From the NCBI GenBank assembly GCA_031277885.1, contig JAITLM010000169.1, forward strand, positions 1 to 39,213: a stretch of DNA of 39,213 nucleotides, written 5' to 3'. The stretch's first letter is position 1; the number at the start of each line of letters is the position of its first letter. The DNA is from Microbacterium sp. GTDB taxonomy: Bacteria > Actinomycetota > Actinomycetes > Actinomycetales > Microbacteriaceae. A program made the translations under genes and the position numbers. Below the pieces are notes generated by a model that saw nothing but the letters and a program-made list of their open reading frames with translations, did no database searches and was not told where the DNA came from. Shown here piece after piece: positions 17,905 to 26,086 of this stretch.

Positions 17905-19302
17905 TCAGGCCTCGACGAGCTCCGGGAGCGGGGTCGCCGAGGTGGCGACCGCGGGGCGGGTGCGCACCACCCAGACGATCGCCCCCGCCAACAGCGTGGC
18001 GATCGCGACGAGCCCCCACGCGGTGGCGAAGCCGGAGCCGGTGCCGTGCGGGGCCGTGCCGAACACGATCGCGCCGGTCGCGGCCGAGCCGATCGCGGAT
18101 CCGATCGTGCGGAGGTTCGCGTTCACGCCGGTCGCGACGCCGGTGACCGCGGCGGGCACGCTCTGTACGACGATTCCCGCCGATGCCGCATAGGCGAGGC
18201 CGCAGCCGATCCCGAAGCCGGCGCCCGCCAGGGCGAGCTGCCACGGCGCCGAGTGCGCGAGCGCCGCGGACGCGCCGGAGAGTGCCATGAGCAGCGAGCC
18301 GGTCACCAGCAGGGTGCGCAGCGACAGGATGCGGTTCAGCGCACCGGTGGCGAAGCCGACGCCGCTCATGCCGATGAGCATCGGCACGAGCATGAGCCCG
18401 GCGTCGCGCACCGTGAGGCCGCCGCCGCCGGCGGACGCGGACAGCTCGAGGAACTGCGGCAGGTAGCCCCAGAAAGCGAAGACTCCGGCGCCGATCAGGA
18501 GCGATGCGGCGTTCACCGGCCAGATCGCAGGGGACGCCAGGAGGCGCAGATCCACGAGCGGCTCCTTGGCGCGGAGCTCGGAGGCGATCCAGGCGGCGAA
18601 GGCGAGGACCGCGAAGCCGAAGAGCGCGAGCACGGCCGGCGACGTCCAGCCCCAGCGCGAGCCGGTGCTGAGCGGCACGAGCAGGGCCACGAGCCACGCG
18701 GAGAGCAGCACCGAGGAGAGCGTGTTGACCCGGCCCTGTGCGCGGACGCCGCTGTCGCGGACCGCGGCGAGCGTGAGGAACGCGCCGAGCGCCGCGACCA
18801 GGAACGGCACGGCGAACGTGCCGCGCCAGCCGACGAGGTCCGCCAGCGGACCGGCGAGCACCGTGCCCGCGGCACCGCCGATGCCGATGACGGCGCTCAC
18901 CACGCCGATGGCCCCGGTCACGCGCTCACGGGGCAGGGCATCGCGGAGGAGGCCGTAGGCGAGGGGGAACAGCGCCCCGCCCACGCCCTGCAGCACGCGG
19001 GCGACGATGAGCACCTCGAGGGTCGGGGCGATCGCGGCGAGGACGTCGCCGGCCGCCGTGACGCCGAGGGTGATCAGGAAGGTCGTGCGCCGGCCGCGCA
19101 GGTCGCCCACGCGTCCGAGCGTCGGCGTCGCGACCGCGGCCGCGATGAGCCAGGCGGTCATGGTCCAGCTGGCCGCATCCGCGGTGACGCCGAACTCCGC
19201 CTGGATGAGCGGCACGAGCGGGATGACGAGGTTCTGCAGAAGTGCGATGGAGGAGACCGCCACGGCGATCGCGACCAGGATCGAGGTGGATGAGCGGGAC
19301 AT
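17905..19302 (-). CDS. MFS multidrug-type exporter (DHA2, 14-helix class)
   Basis: 465 residues from ATG 19302, with GGAAGGGAA just upstream. Motif A is GRVGDLRGRRTTF after helix 2. The export-type motif C is GIGGAAGTVLAGPLADLVG in helix 5. The length fits 14 helices. Members use the proton gradient to expel drugs or toxic metabolites. The divergent TetR gene and a palindrome set exactly between its -35 and -10 elements show the usual TetR-repressed efflux arrangement. The exported compound is unknown. Codon use is like its neighbours. Confidence 0.93.
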   Translation of the reverse strand: MSRSSTSILVAIAVAVSSIALLQNLVIPLVPLIQAEFGVTADAASWTMTAWLIAAAVATPTLGRVGDLRGRRTTFLITLGVTAAGDVLAAIAPTLEVLIVARVLQGVGGALFPLAYGLLRDALPRERVTGAIGVVSAVIGIGGAAGTVLAGPLADLVGWRGTFAVPFLVAALGAFLTLAAVRDSGVRAQGRVNTLSSVLLSAWLVALLVPLSTGSRWGWTSPAVLALFGFAVLAFAAWIASELRAKEPLVDLRLLASPAIWPVNAASLLIGAGVFAFWGYLPQFLELSASAGGGGLTVRDAGLMLVPMLIGMSGVGFATGALNRILSLRTLLVTGSLLMALSGASAALAHSAPWQLALAGAGFGIGCGLAYAASAGIVVQSVPAAVTGVATGVNANLRTIGSAIGSAATGAIVFGTAPHGTGSGFATAWGLVAIATLLAGAIVWVVRTRPAVATSATPLPELVEA

Positions 19303-19348
19303 GAGTTCCCTTCCGGAGCCTGGAGAAGAGGAGTAAAGTGGAGGGAGA

Positions 19349-19406
19349 CCTCCGAACGGAGGATGCCTCCGGATTGAGATTACCGGAGGGTCCCTCCGGT
19401 TTGCAA
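19349..19406 (-). promoter_or_regulatory. MFS promoter with embedded palindromic operators
   Basis: On the minus strand: -35 TTGCAA (19401-19406), 18-bp spacer, -10 TAATCT (19377-19382). The spacer is filled by a perfect palindrome, ACCGGAGGG-T-CCCTCCGGT (19382-19400). A second dyad, CCTCCG-AA-CGGAGG (19349-19362), lies at the transcript start region. The shared core CCTCCG/CGGAGG suggests two binding sites of the adjacent TetR repressor. Confidence 0.7.
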
Positions 19407-19440
19407 GAGGTCCTCCGAGACTTTTTGGAAGGACGGCACG

Positions 19441-20010
19441 ATGGGCGGCCAGAACCGGGCGACGACGACGCTGGAGGAGCGGCGACCGCGCCGCGCCGAC
19501 GCCGCGCGGAACTTCGACGCCCTCGTCGCCGCAGGGCGCGACGCCTTCGCCGAGGACGGCTCCGGCGCCTCGCTCGAGGACATCGCGCGCCGGGCGGGGG
19601 TGGGCATCGGCACCCTCTACCGCAACTTCCCGACCAGGGACGACCTGATCGAGACGCTCTACCTCCGCGAGGTCGCCGCGCTCGCCGACGCCGCCGATGA
19701 GGTGGCGGACCTGCCGCCGCGGGAGGCCTTCGAGGCCTGGCTCGACCGCTTCGTCGAGTACGTCGGCACCAAGCACGTGCTCCTCGACGGCCTGAACCGG
19801 GAGTCGACGGTGTTCGCGGAGTGCCGCGGCGTGATGCTGGGCGCGGGGGAGCCGCTGCTGCGGCGTGCGCAGGAGGACGGCGCGGTCAAGGCGGACGTCG
19901 CGATCGCGGACGTCGTCAAGCTCATCGCCGGAGTGAGCGCGGTCGCCTACGACGACGAGGAGCAGCGCCGCCGCGTGCTCGGGCTCGCGATCGGGTCGCT
20001 GCGCTCCTAG
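19441..20010 (+). CDS. TetR-family regulator, likely repressor of the divergent MFS exporter
   Basis: 189 residues from ATG 19441, with GGAAGGA 8 nt upstream. The helix-turn-helix covers about residues 18-65 (ADAARNFDALVAAGRDAF, then LEDIARRAGVGIGTLYRNFP). The C-terminal part resembles the common ligand-binding domain of small actinobacterial TetR proteins (LNRESTVFAECRGVMLGAGEPLL). It is divergent from the exporter with 138 bp between starts, and this gap holds the CCTCCG/CGGAGG palindromes. It probably releases DNA on binding the exported compound. Confidence 0.93.
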   Translation: MGGQNRATTTLEERRPRRADAARNFDALVAAGRDAFAEDGSGASLEDIARRAGVGIGTLYRNFPTRDDLIETLYLREVAALADAADEVADLPPREAFEAWLDRFVEYVGTKHVLLDGLNRESTVFAECRGVMLGAGEPLLRRAQEDGAVKADVAIADVVKLIAGVSAVAYDDEEQRRRVLGLAIGSLRS

Positions 20011-20046
20011 ACGCGCCGCCGTGCCGCCGGTCGGGGACGCGCGGGC

Positions 20047-21000
20047 TCAGGCGTGCAGCGCCTCGTTGAGCGTGACACCCACGCCGGCCCGGCGCACGGC
20101 CTCGACGGCGCCGGAGAGCGAGTTGCGGCGGAACAGGATCCCGTTCTCGCCGCTCAGCTCGGCGCCCTTGACGACGGGGCGGCCGCCGTCGGCGAGCGGG
20201 GCGCCGTCGGCGAGCACGATCTTCGTGCCGGCCGTGACGTAGAGCCCCGCCTCGACGATGCAGTCGTCGCCGAGGGAGATGCCGATCCCGGCGTTCGCGC
20301 CGAGCAGGGTGCGGGCGCCGATCGACACGCGGTGCGTGCCGCCGCCGGAGAGCGTGCCCATGATCGAGGAGCCGCCGCCGATGTCGGATCCGTCGCCGAC
20401 GACGACGCCCTGCGAGATCCGGCCCTCGACCATGGAGGCGCCGAGCGTTCCCGCGTTGAAGTTCACGAAGCCCTCGTGCATGACCGTGGTGCCGGGGGCC
20501 AGGTGGGCACCCAGGCGCACCCGGGAGGCGTCAGCGATGCGCACGCCTTCGGGAAGCACGTAGTCGGTGAGCCGCGGGAACTTGTCCACACCGGAGATCT
20601 GGATCCCGGCGCGCTGCAGCAGCGGGCGCAGCCGTGCGGCGTCGGCGGGGAGCATCGGGCCGGCGCTGGTCCAGGCGACGTTGGGCAGATGGCCGAAGAT
20701 GCCGTCGAGGTTCAGCTCGTTGGGGCGCACCAGCAGGTGGGAGAGGGCCTGGAGGCGCAGATAGGCGTCGGCCGTGGAGGCCGGGGCGGCGTCCAGGTCG
20801 ATCGACAGCTGGACCGCCTCGACGGTGACGTTGCGGCGCTCATCCGGACCGGCGAGCGCTTCGAAGGTCATGGCGGAGGCGGCGAGGTCTCCCGCGGACG
20901 GCTCGACCGTGCCGATCTCGGCGAACCAGGCGTCCAGCACGGTGCCGTCGCCGGCGATGGTGGTCAGTCCGGAACCGTGGATCATGCGCGCGTCGGTCAT
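20047..21000 (-). CDS. dapD: Tetrahydrodipicolinate N-succinyltransferase DapD
   Basis: 317 residues, the actinobacterial DapD type. It transfers succinyl from succinyl-CoA to tetrahydrodipicolinate in diaminopimelate and lysine synthesis. The C-terminal half is a left-handed beta-helix of hexapeptide repeats ([20 protein letters not shown], then [18 protein letters not shown]). The N-terminal [20 protein letters not shown] is characteristic of the family. Divergent from dapE, 65 bp apart, as in Mycobacterium. TAGCGT 6 nt before ATG 21000 fits a leaderless transcript. Confidence 0.96.
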   Translation of the reverse strand: MTDARMIHGSGLTTIAGDGTVLDAWFAEIGTVEPSAGDLAASAMTFEALAGPDERRNVTVEAVQLSIDLDAAPASTADAYLRLQALSHLLVRPNELNLDGIFGHLPNVAWTSAGPMLPADAARLRPLLQRAGIQISGVDKFPRLTDYVLPEGVRIADASRVRLGAHLAPGTTVMHEGFVNFNAGTLGASMVEGRISQGVVVGDGSDIGGGSSIMGTLSGGGTHRVSIGARTLLGANAGIGISLGDDCIVEAGLYVTAGTKIVLADGAPLADGGRPVVKGAELSGENGILFRRNSLSGAVEAVRRAGVGVTLNEALHA

Positions 21001-21006
21001 GCCTCC

Positions 21007-21012
21007 ACGCTA
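21007..21012 (-). promoter_or_regulatory. Leaderless -10 box of dapD
   Basis: Minus-strand TAGCGT, then GGAGGC and ATG at 21000. The identical 15 bases (TAGCGT, GGAGGC, ATG) recur at 34074-34088. Confidence 0.55.
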
Positions 21013-21052
21013 CCGAACGCCGGCCCCCAGCTCGCCCTTCATGACACGGCGC

Positions 21053-21058
21053 TAGGGT
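21053..21058 (+). promoter_or_regulatory. Leaderless -10 box of dapE
   Basis: TAGGGT, 7 nt before ATG 21066. Confidence 0.5.
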
Positions 21059-21065
21059 GGGGTCC

Positions 21066-22139
21066 ATGCCGCTCGATCTCACCGCCTCTGCGGCGGACAT
21101 CACCCGCGCGATCTGCGACATCCCCAGCGTCTCGGGGGAGGAGAAGCCCCTCGCCGACCTGATCGAGGAGGCCGTGCGCGCGCTCGGCCATCTCGAGGTG
21201 CTCCGCGACGGCAACACGATCGTCGCCAGGACGAACCTGGGCCGCGCGCAGCGCGTCGCGATCGCCGGACACATCGACACGGTGCCGATCAACGCCAACG
21301 TGCCGACGCGCGACGTCGAGATCGACGGCGAGGCGCTGATCTGGGGGCGCGGCACGGTCGACATGAAGGCGGGGGTTGCGGTGCAGCTCAAGCTCGCCGC
21401 CGAGCTCACCGCGCCCGTGGTCGACATCACCTGGATGTGGTACGACAACGAGGAGGTCGAGGCCGCCCGCAACGGCCTCAAGCTGCTCGCCGAGCACCGG
21501 CCGGATCTGTTCGAGGCCGACTTCGCGATCCTCGGCGAGCCCTCGAACGGCGAGGTCGAAGGCGGCTGCAACGGCACCCTGCGCGCGGTCGTGCGCACGA
21601 CCGGGGTGCGCGCGCACTCGGCGCGCGCCTGGATCGGCGAGAACGCGATCCACCGTGCGGCGCCGATCCTGACCCGCCTGGCCGAGTACCGTCCGCGCGA
21701 GGTCGCCGTCGACGGGCTGGAGTACCGCGAGGGGCTGAACGCGGTGCGGATCAGCGGCGGCATCGCGGGCAACGTGATCCCCGACGCCTGCGAGATCGAG
21801 GTGAACTACCGGTTCGCCCCGAACAAGTCCGCCGCCGATGCCGAGGCGCACGTGCGCAACGTGTTCGCCGGGTTCGCCGTCGAGATCACCGACGTCGCCG
21901 AAGGCGCCCGCCCCGGCCTGGACGCCCCGATCGCGCAGGAGTTCGTCGCCGCGGTCGGCGCGACGCCGAAGCCGAAGTACGGGTGGACCGACGTGGCGCG
22001 GTTCTCCGCGCTGGGCATCCCCGCGGTCAACTACGGACCGGGGGATCCGCACCTCGCGCACCACGACGAGGAGCGGGTGCCGCTCTCGCAGATCACGGCC
22101 ACCGAGCGGGGCCTGCGCTCCTGGCTCAGCGGTGTCTGA
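21066..22139 (+). CDS. dapE: Succinyl-diaminopimelate desuccinylase DapE
   Basis: 357 residues, M20 family zinc amidohydrolase. It removes succinate from N-succinyl-LL-diaminopimelate, giving LL-diaminopimelate. Metal-binding and catalytic segments are visible: AGHIDTVPIN (His and Asp), GRGTVDMKAG (bridging Asp), YDNEEVEAARNGL (general-base Glu and ligand), and LGEPSNGEVEGGCNGT. ATG 21066 is preferred over the in-frame GTG at 21057 because the -10 TAGGGT ends at 21058. Its last 8 nt overlap the following gene's GTG start. Together with dapC and dapD it covers three steps of the succinylase pathway. Confidence 0.96.
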   Translation: MPLDLTASAADITRAICDIPSVSGEEKPLADLIEEAVRALGHLEVLRDGNTIVARTNLGRAQRVAIAGHIDTVPINANVPTRDVEIDGEALIWGRGTVDMKAGVAVQLKLAAELTAPVVDITWMWYDNEEVEAARNGLKLLAEHRPDLFEADFAILGEPSNGEVEGGCNGTLRAVVRTTGVRAHSARAWIGENAIHRAAPILTRLAEYRPREVAVDGLEYREGLNAVRISGGIAGNVIPDACEIEVNYRFAPNKSAADAEAHVRNVFAGFAVEITDVAEGARPGLDAPIAQEFVAAVGATPKPKYGWTDVARFSALGIPAVNYGPGDPHLAHHDEERVPLSQITATERGLRSWLSGV

Positions 22140-23400
22140 GGTCGCAGCCACGGCGGCCCCTCGCCGACGCAACGCCGCCGCGCCGCGATGGGCCGCCCGG
22201 TTCTACGCGCGCACACCCGCGTGGGCGGGAATACTCGCGGTCTACCTCGGCGCCCGCCTGATCACCACGGGCTTGATGTTCTGGGCCACCACGTTGTCCA
22301 GCGCGCCGGGCTCGCGGTTCGGCCATGGCACATCCATCGCCTCGTTCGTGACCGGGTGGGACGCGCAGTGGTACTGGTACATCGTCGTCTACGGCTATCC
22401 GACCGTGCTGCCGCTCGGCCCCGACGGGCACATCACCCAGAACTCGTGGGCGTTCCTGCCGGTATACCCGTGGATCTCGCAGGTCTTCGCCCTGCCGTTC
22501 GGCAGCGGCGGCTGGGGCGTGGGGGCAGTGATCGTCTCCCTGGTGGCGGGATACCTCTGCTGCCTCGTGCTGTTCCGGATGATGCGCGGGCGGATCGGAC
22601 GGATGGCGGCCGTGTGGACGGTCGTCTTCTTCGCCTCCGGCCCCCTGGGCGCCCTGTTCCAGGTGGGCTACGCCGAGGTCCTGAACATGCTGTTCCTGCT
22701 GCTCGCGCTGGACGGCCTGATCCGCCGCCGCTACGTGCGGCTGTATCCGCTGATCCTGCTGATGGGCTTCACCCGGCCCGGCGTGCTGGCGTTCGCGCTC
22801 ATGCTGGGCCTCATGCTCGTGGTGCGCTGGGTGCGACGGAAGGCCGTTCCTCTCGCCGGCCGTGAGATCGCGCACTACCTCGCCCTCGGCGCGCTCGGGG
22901 TCGTCGTGGGCTTCTCGTGGCAGGTGATCGCGGGGATCGTGACGGGTGTGCCGAACGCCTACCTGGAGACCGAGCTGAGCTGGCGCGGATTCTGGATGCC
23001 GCAGGACGGGCACACCGTGTTCTCCCCGTTCGAGGGGTGGTTGACCGCGGTGCCGTACTGGGCGCAGCTGATGGGGCTGCCGGGCTGGCTCGGGCTCGTG
23101 GTGCTGGCTCTGCTCATCCTGCTGTTCGCCGCGTCCCTGATCTTCGGCCCGGGCGTGCGACGTCTCGGTCCGGAGATCCGGCTCTTCGCCGCGAGCTACG
23201 CGCTGTACCTGCTGGCCGTGTTCTTCCCGCAGTCCAGCACGCTGCGGCTCCTCTTCCCGCTCGCGCCGCTCTGGGGCGCGGTCGGCTGGCGCCGCTCCTG
23301 GTGGCTGCGCGTCGGAGTCCTGCTGGTCTGCATCGGCCTGCAGGCGCTGTGGATCGCGAACGTCTACGGCTTCGCGAACACCTTCTGGCGCGTGCCCTGA
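22132..23400 (+). CDS. Polytopic mannosyltransferase-like protein (PIG-V/Gpi18 family)
   Basis: 422 residues from GTG 22132, which overlaps the dapE end by 8 nt; the frame then runs open to TGA 23400. About ten membrane helices. Hallmarks of PIG-V-like GT-C enzymes are present: an early luminal loop with WDAQWYWYIVVYGYP (acidic residue beside aromatic positions), then SWAFLPVYPW. Such enzymes use polyprenyl-phosphate sugars to mannosylate lipids or cell-wall polymers at the outer membrane face. The acceptor is unknown; lipoglycan synthesis is plausible in an actinobacterium. Coupling to dapE links it to envelope growth only by context. Confidence 0.82.
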   Translation: MSEVAATAAPRRRNAAAPRWAARFYARTPAWAGILAVYLGARLITTGLMFWATTLSSAPGSRFGHGTSIASFVTGWDAQWYWYIVVYGYPTVLPLGPDGHITQNSWAFLPVYPWISQVFALPFGSGGWGVGAVIVSLVAGYLCCLVLFRMMRGRIGRMAAVWTVVFFASGPLGALFQVGYAEVLNMLFLLLALDGLIRRRYVRLYPLILLMGFTRPGVLAFALMLGLMLVVRWVRRKAVPLAGREIAHYLALGALGVVVGFSWQVIAGIVTGVPNAYLETELSWRGFWMPQDGHTVFSPFEGWLTAVPYWAQLMGLPGWLGLVVLALLILLFAASLIFGPGVRRLGPEIRLFAASYALYLLAVFFPQSSTLRLLFPLAPLWGAVGWRRSWWLRVGVLLVCIGLQALWIANVYGFANTFWRVP

Positions 23401-23458
23401 CCGGTCCGGACGACGCCGCACCGGGCCGTGCCGCGGTAAGCGGTGTCCCAGCACCCAC

Positions 23459-23464
23459 TAATAT
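23459..23464 (+). promoter_or_regulatory. Candidate -10 box of DUF3117 gene
   Basis: TAATAT, with about 30 nt of leader before ATG 23501 that includes a GAGGAAAGGGAG ribosome site. No clear -35. Confidence 0.5.
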
Positions 23465-23500
23465 GGGAGCTGTAGACCACCGAGGAAAGGGAGCACCGCG

Positions 23501-23674
23501 ATGGCAGCGATGAAGCCGAGGACTGGCGACGGACCCATGGAGGCCGTGAAGGAGGGCCGGCTGATCATCGTGCGCGTCCCGCTCGAAGGCGGCGGGCGCC
23601 TGGTCGTCTCCGTCAATGACGCAGAGGCGAAGGAGCTTCACGACGTGCTGAGCAGCGTCGTGGCAGCCGCCTGA
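23501..23674 (+). CDS. DUF3117 small conserved protein
   Basis: 57 residues: MAAMKPRTGDGPMEAVKEGR at the N-terminus, then a beta-rich segment (LIIVRVPLEGGGRLVVSV) and a helix (DAEAKELHDVLSSVV). This is the highly conserved actinobacterial DUF3117 family (Rv1211 type), with no settled function. It has its own promoter and a strong terminator, so it is a single-gene unit. High conservation in a 57-residue protein suggests an important structural or regulatory role. Confidence 0.93.
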   Translation: MAAMKPRTGDGPMEAVKEGRLIIVRVPLEGGGRLVVSVNDAEAKELHDVLSSVVAAA

Positions 23675-23716
23675 GCGATCCGCACGATTGCACAGATCCA
23701 GATCTTCTCAGATCTT

Positions 23717-23745
23717 CGAAAGGCCCGCTTCCGGCGGGCCTTTCG
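23717..23745. terminator. Bidirectional intrinsic terminator
   Basis: A 12-bp perfect stem (CGAAAGGCCCGC, 23717-23728, with 23734-23745), loop TTCCG, ending in TTTCG. It lies between the DUF3117 gene and the convergent methyltransferase gene (stop at 23746). Confidence 0.88.
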
Positions 23746-24378
23746 TCATTCCGCGATGCCGGTCAGCTGCAGCAGGCCCTCGCCGACCGTGCTCAGCGCG
23801 GCGAGCACGGCGGGGGACTGCTGGGTCTCCTGGATGAGCGAGCGGTAGGCGACCGTCACCTCGTCGCGCTGCACCGGATCCGCGACCTTTCCGCCGGCCA
23901 GCACGCGCGGCACGAGCACGGTCCCTCCGGCGCGCACGAGCCGCAGACCGTGTTCGACGTACTCGATCACGTTCTCGGGATCCGCGTCCACGAGGACGAT
24001 GTCGTAGGCGGCCTCGTTCATGCGGGGCAGCACATCGGCGGCCCTGCCGGCGATGAAGCGGGCGCGCGTCGGAGCGATCCGCGCATCCTGGAAGGCGCTG
24101 CGGGCCGCGGCGAGGTGCTCCGGCTCGTTGTCGATCGAGGTCAGCACGGCCCTGGGGGCGCCGCGCAGCAGCCACAGTCCGGAGACGCCGGCACCGGTGC
24201 CGATCTCGACGATCGAGCGCGCTCCGGTGGCCGCGGCGAGCACGGCGATCTGGGCTCCGACGGCGGCACTGATGGGCTGCGCGCCGAGCTCGACCGCGTG
24301 GGCGCGCGCCCGCGCGATCTCATCCGGTTCGATGATGGCTTCGCGCACGTACCGTGCGTTGGCGTCCTGCTCGCTCAC
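23746..24378 (-). CDS. SAM-dependent O-methyltransferase (Rv1220c-like)
   Basis: 210 residues from GTG 24378, preceded by AGGGAG. A Rossmann-type methyltransferase of the CCoAOMT-like O-methyltransferase_3 family. The SAM motif I is IVEIGTGAGVSGLWLL (about residues 56-71). The acidic loop is SIDNEPEHLAAAR, and a metal-binding-type DADPENVIEYVEHG follows. Substrate is unknown. It is divergent from tatB with 96 bp between. In Mycobacterium the corresponding gene is separated from tatB by sigE, rseA and htrA, which are absent here. Confidence 0.92.
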   Translation of the reverse strand: MSEQDANARYVREAIIEPDEIARARAHAVELGAQPISAAVGAQIAVLAAATGARSIVEIGTGAGVSGLWLLRGAPRAVLTSIDNEPEHLAAARSAFQDARIAPTRARFIAGRAADVLPRMNEAAYDIVLVDADPENVIEYVEHGLRLVRAGGTVLVPRVLAGGKVADPVQRDEVTVAYRSLIQETQQSPAVLAALSTVGEGLLQLTGIAE

Positions 24379-24462
24379 GTCGACTCCCTGGCGGTCGCCC
24401 AGTGCACCGCATGTTCCCTCAGCGTAGGCGTCCTGCGTGTCCGCGCGGGCGAGGCGCGGCGG

Positions 24463-24468
24463 TACCCT
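24463..24468 (+). promoter_or_regulatory. Leaderless -10 box of tatB
   Basis: TACCCT, 6 nt before ATG 24475. Confidence 0.55.
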
Positions 24469-24474
24469 TGTGAC

Positions 24475-24930
24475 ATGTTCTTCGGCATCACCATCGAGAA
24501 GCTGCTCGTGATCGGCGTGATCGCTGCCTTTCTCGTGGGCCCCGAGCGCCTCCCTCGGTACGCGGAGTCGTTCGCACGCCTGGTCAAGAAGGCCGGCGAC
24601 TACCTGCGCGGCGCCAAGGATCGCATGCGCGAGGAGGTCGGGCCGGAGATCGATGAGCTCGACTGGCGCAAGCTCGACCCGCGGCAGTACGACCCGCGGC
24701 GCATCATCCGAGACGCGCTTCTCGACGACACCCCTGCCGCGACGCCTGCCGCCCCGGCAGCGGTCGAAGCCGCCCCGGCGCCCGCGGCCGCGGGTTCCGC
24801 CGCAGCGCTGCTGGCGACCGCGACCGCGATGAACGCGGCCTCCGCCTCGGGCGAGACCGTTCCCGCGACGAAGGCGCCGAAGGTGTTCTCCGCCGAGGAG
24901 CTTCCCCCCTACGACAGCGAAGCCACCTGA
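24475..24930 (+). CDS. tatB: Sec-independent translocase subunit TatB
   Basis: 151 residues. One N-terminal membrane helix (MFFGITIEKLLVIGVIAAFL) is followed by the conserved hinge VGPERLP with its Glu, then an amphipathic helix (YAESFARLVKKAGDYLRGAK) and an Ala/Pro-rich disordered tail. TatB binds twin-arginine signal peptides together with TatC. ATG 24475 puts the helix at the very N-terminus, as in the family, and lies 6 nt after a -10 box. TatA and TatC are not in this window. Convergent with mrp, 28 bp apart. Confidence 0.95.
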   Translation: MFFGITIEKLLVIGVIAAFLVGPERLPRYAESFARLVKKAGDYLRGAKDRMREEVGPEIDELDWRKLDPRQYDPRRIIRDALLDDTPAATPAAPAAVEAAPAPAAAGSAAALLATATAMNAASASGETVPATKAPKVFSAEELPPYDSEAT

Positions 24931-24958
24931 TCCACGTCGGCGAAGCCGCCCGCGACCC

Positions 24959-26086
24959 TCAGCGCGGGCTGATCGTCAGGCGCCGCCCGGCGAGGCCGCG
25001 GCCCGCCTGATCGACGGCGTCCGCGACCGCGAGGATCGCGCGCGCCGCAGGATCCTGCGGGTTCCCGAGCACGACCGGCAGACCGGCATCGCCACCGGTG
25101 CGCAGCGCAGGACTCAGCGGCACGGAGGCGAGCAGCGGGACGGGATCGGCGTCCTGCGAGAGCGCATCCGCCACGGCCTGCCCGCCACCCGAGCCGAACA
25201 GATCCAGCACGGTCCCGTCGGGCAGCGTCAGGGCGGCCATGTTCTCGACGACCCCGATCACGCGCTGCCCGGTCTGCCGGGCCACGAGCCCGCTGCGGAT
25301 CGCCACCTCGGAGGCGGCCTCCTGCGGCGTGGTCACGACGAGCACCTCGGCGTGCGGCAGGAGCTGGCCGAGCGTGATCGCGATGTCGCCGGTGCCGGGC
25401 GGCATGTCGATGAGCAGCACATCCAGGTCGCCGAAGAACACGTCGGTGAGGAACTGCTGCACGGTGCGGTGCAGCATGGGCCCGCGCCAGGCGACGACGG
25501 ACTCGCCCTCGCGAAGGAACATCCCGATCGAGATCGCCTTCACATCGTGCGCGACCGGGGGCAGCATGAGGTCGTCGATCCGGGTGGGCTGGGTGCCGGG
25601 CGCGATTCCGAGCAGGCCGGGGATCGAGAAGCCGTGGACGTCGGCGTCGATCAACCCGACGCGGCGGCCGCGGGCTGCCAGTGCGACCGCGAGGTTGGCG
25701 GTGAGCGAGGACTTGCCGACCCCGCCCTTGCCGCTCGTGACGGCGATCACCCGGGTGAGCGAATCCGGACCGAACGGCATCTGCCTGGGGGCCCTGCCGT
25801 CGCGCAGGCGCTCGGTGAGCGCGCGACGCTCCTCGGGCGTCATCACGCCCACGGCGACCTCGACGGACTCGATCCCGGCCACCGCGGCGGCGGCCGCGTG
25901 CACGTCGGACTCGATCCGCGCGGCCGCGGGGCAGCCCACGATGGTCAGGGCGATCCCGACATGCGCGACCGCGCCGTCCACAGTGATGTCGCGGAGCATG
26001 TCGAGGTCGGCGAGCGGACGACGCAGCTCGGGGTCGGTGACGGCACCGACGGCCCGGCGGACCGCGTCGGCGAGGTCGACGGTCAC
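24959..26086 (-). CDS. mrp: Mrp/ApbC-type P-loop ATPase, iron-sulfur carrier family
   Basis: 375 residues from GTG 26086. An N-terminal DUF59 (MIP18) domain covers residues 4-80 (AVTDPELRRPLADLDML) and includes a Cys in IVGCPAAARIES. It is followed by a ParA/MinD-like ATPase with GKGGVGKSS (119-127), LLIDMPPGTGDIAITLGQ and ENMAALTLPDGT. The CxxC pair that binds a bridging cluster in many Mrp proteins (after ENM) is missing here, which I believe is usual in actinobacteria. Probable role is Fe-S protein maturation in the cytoplasm. GTG overlaps the upstream DUF1003 stop as GTGA. Confidence 0.93.
   Translation of the reverse strand: MTVDLADAVRRAVGAVTDPELRRPLADLDMLRDITVDGAVAHVGIALTIVGCPAAARIESDVHAAAAAVAGIESVEVAVGVMTPEERRALTERLRDGRAPRQMPFGPDSLTRVIAVTSGKGGVGKSSLTANLAVALAARGRRVGLIDADVHGFSIPGLLGIAPGTQPTRIDDLMLPPVAHDVKAISIGMFLREGESVVAWRGPMLHRTVQQFLTDVFFGDLDVLLIDMPPGTGDIAITLGQLLPHAEVLVVTTPQEAASEVAIRSGLVARQTGQRVIGVVENMAALTLPDGTVLDLFGSGGGQAVADALSQDADPVPLLASVPLSPALRTGGDAGLPVVLGNPQDPAARAILAVADAVDQAGRGLAGRRLTISPR

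Noticed and set aside
16218..18146. 642-codon plus-strand open frame opposite the DEAD-box helicase
   Set aside because: Shadow of the helicase gene; Gly/Arg/Leu-rich translation without family motifs.
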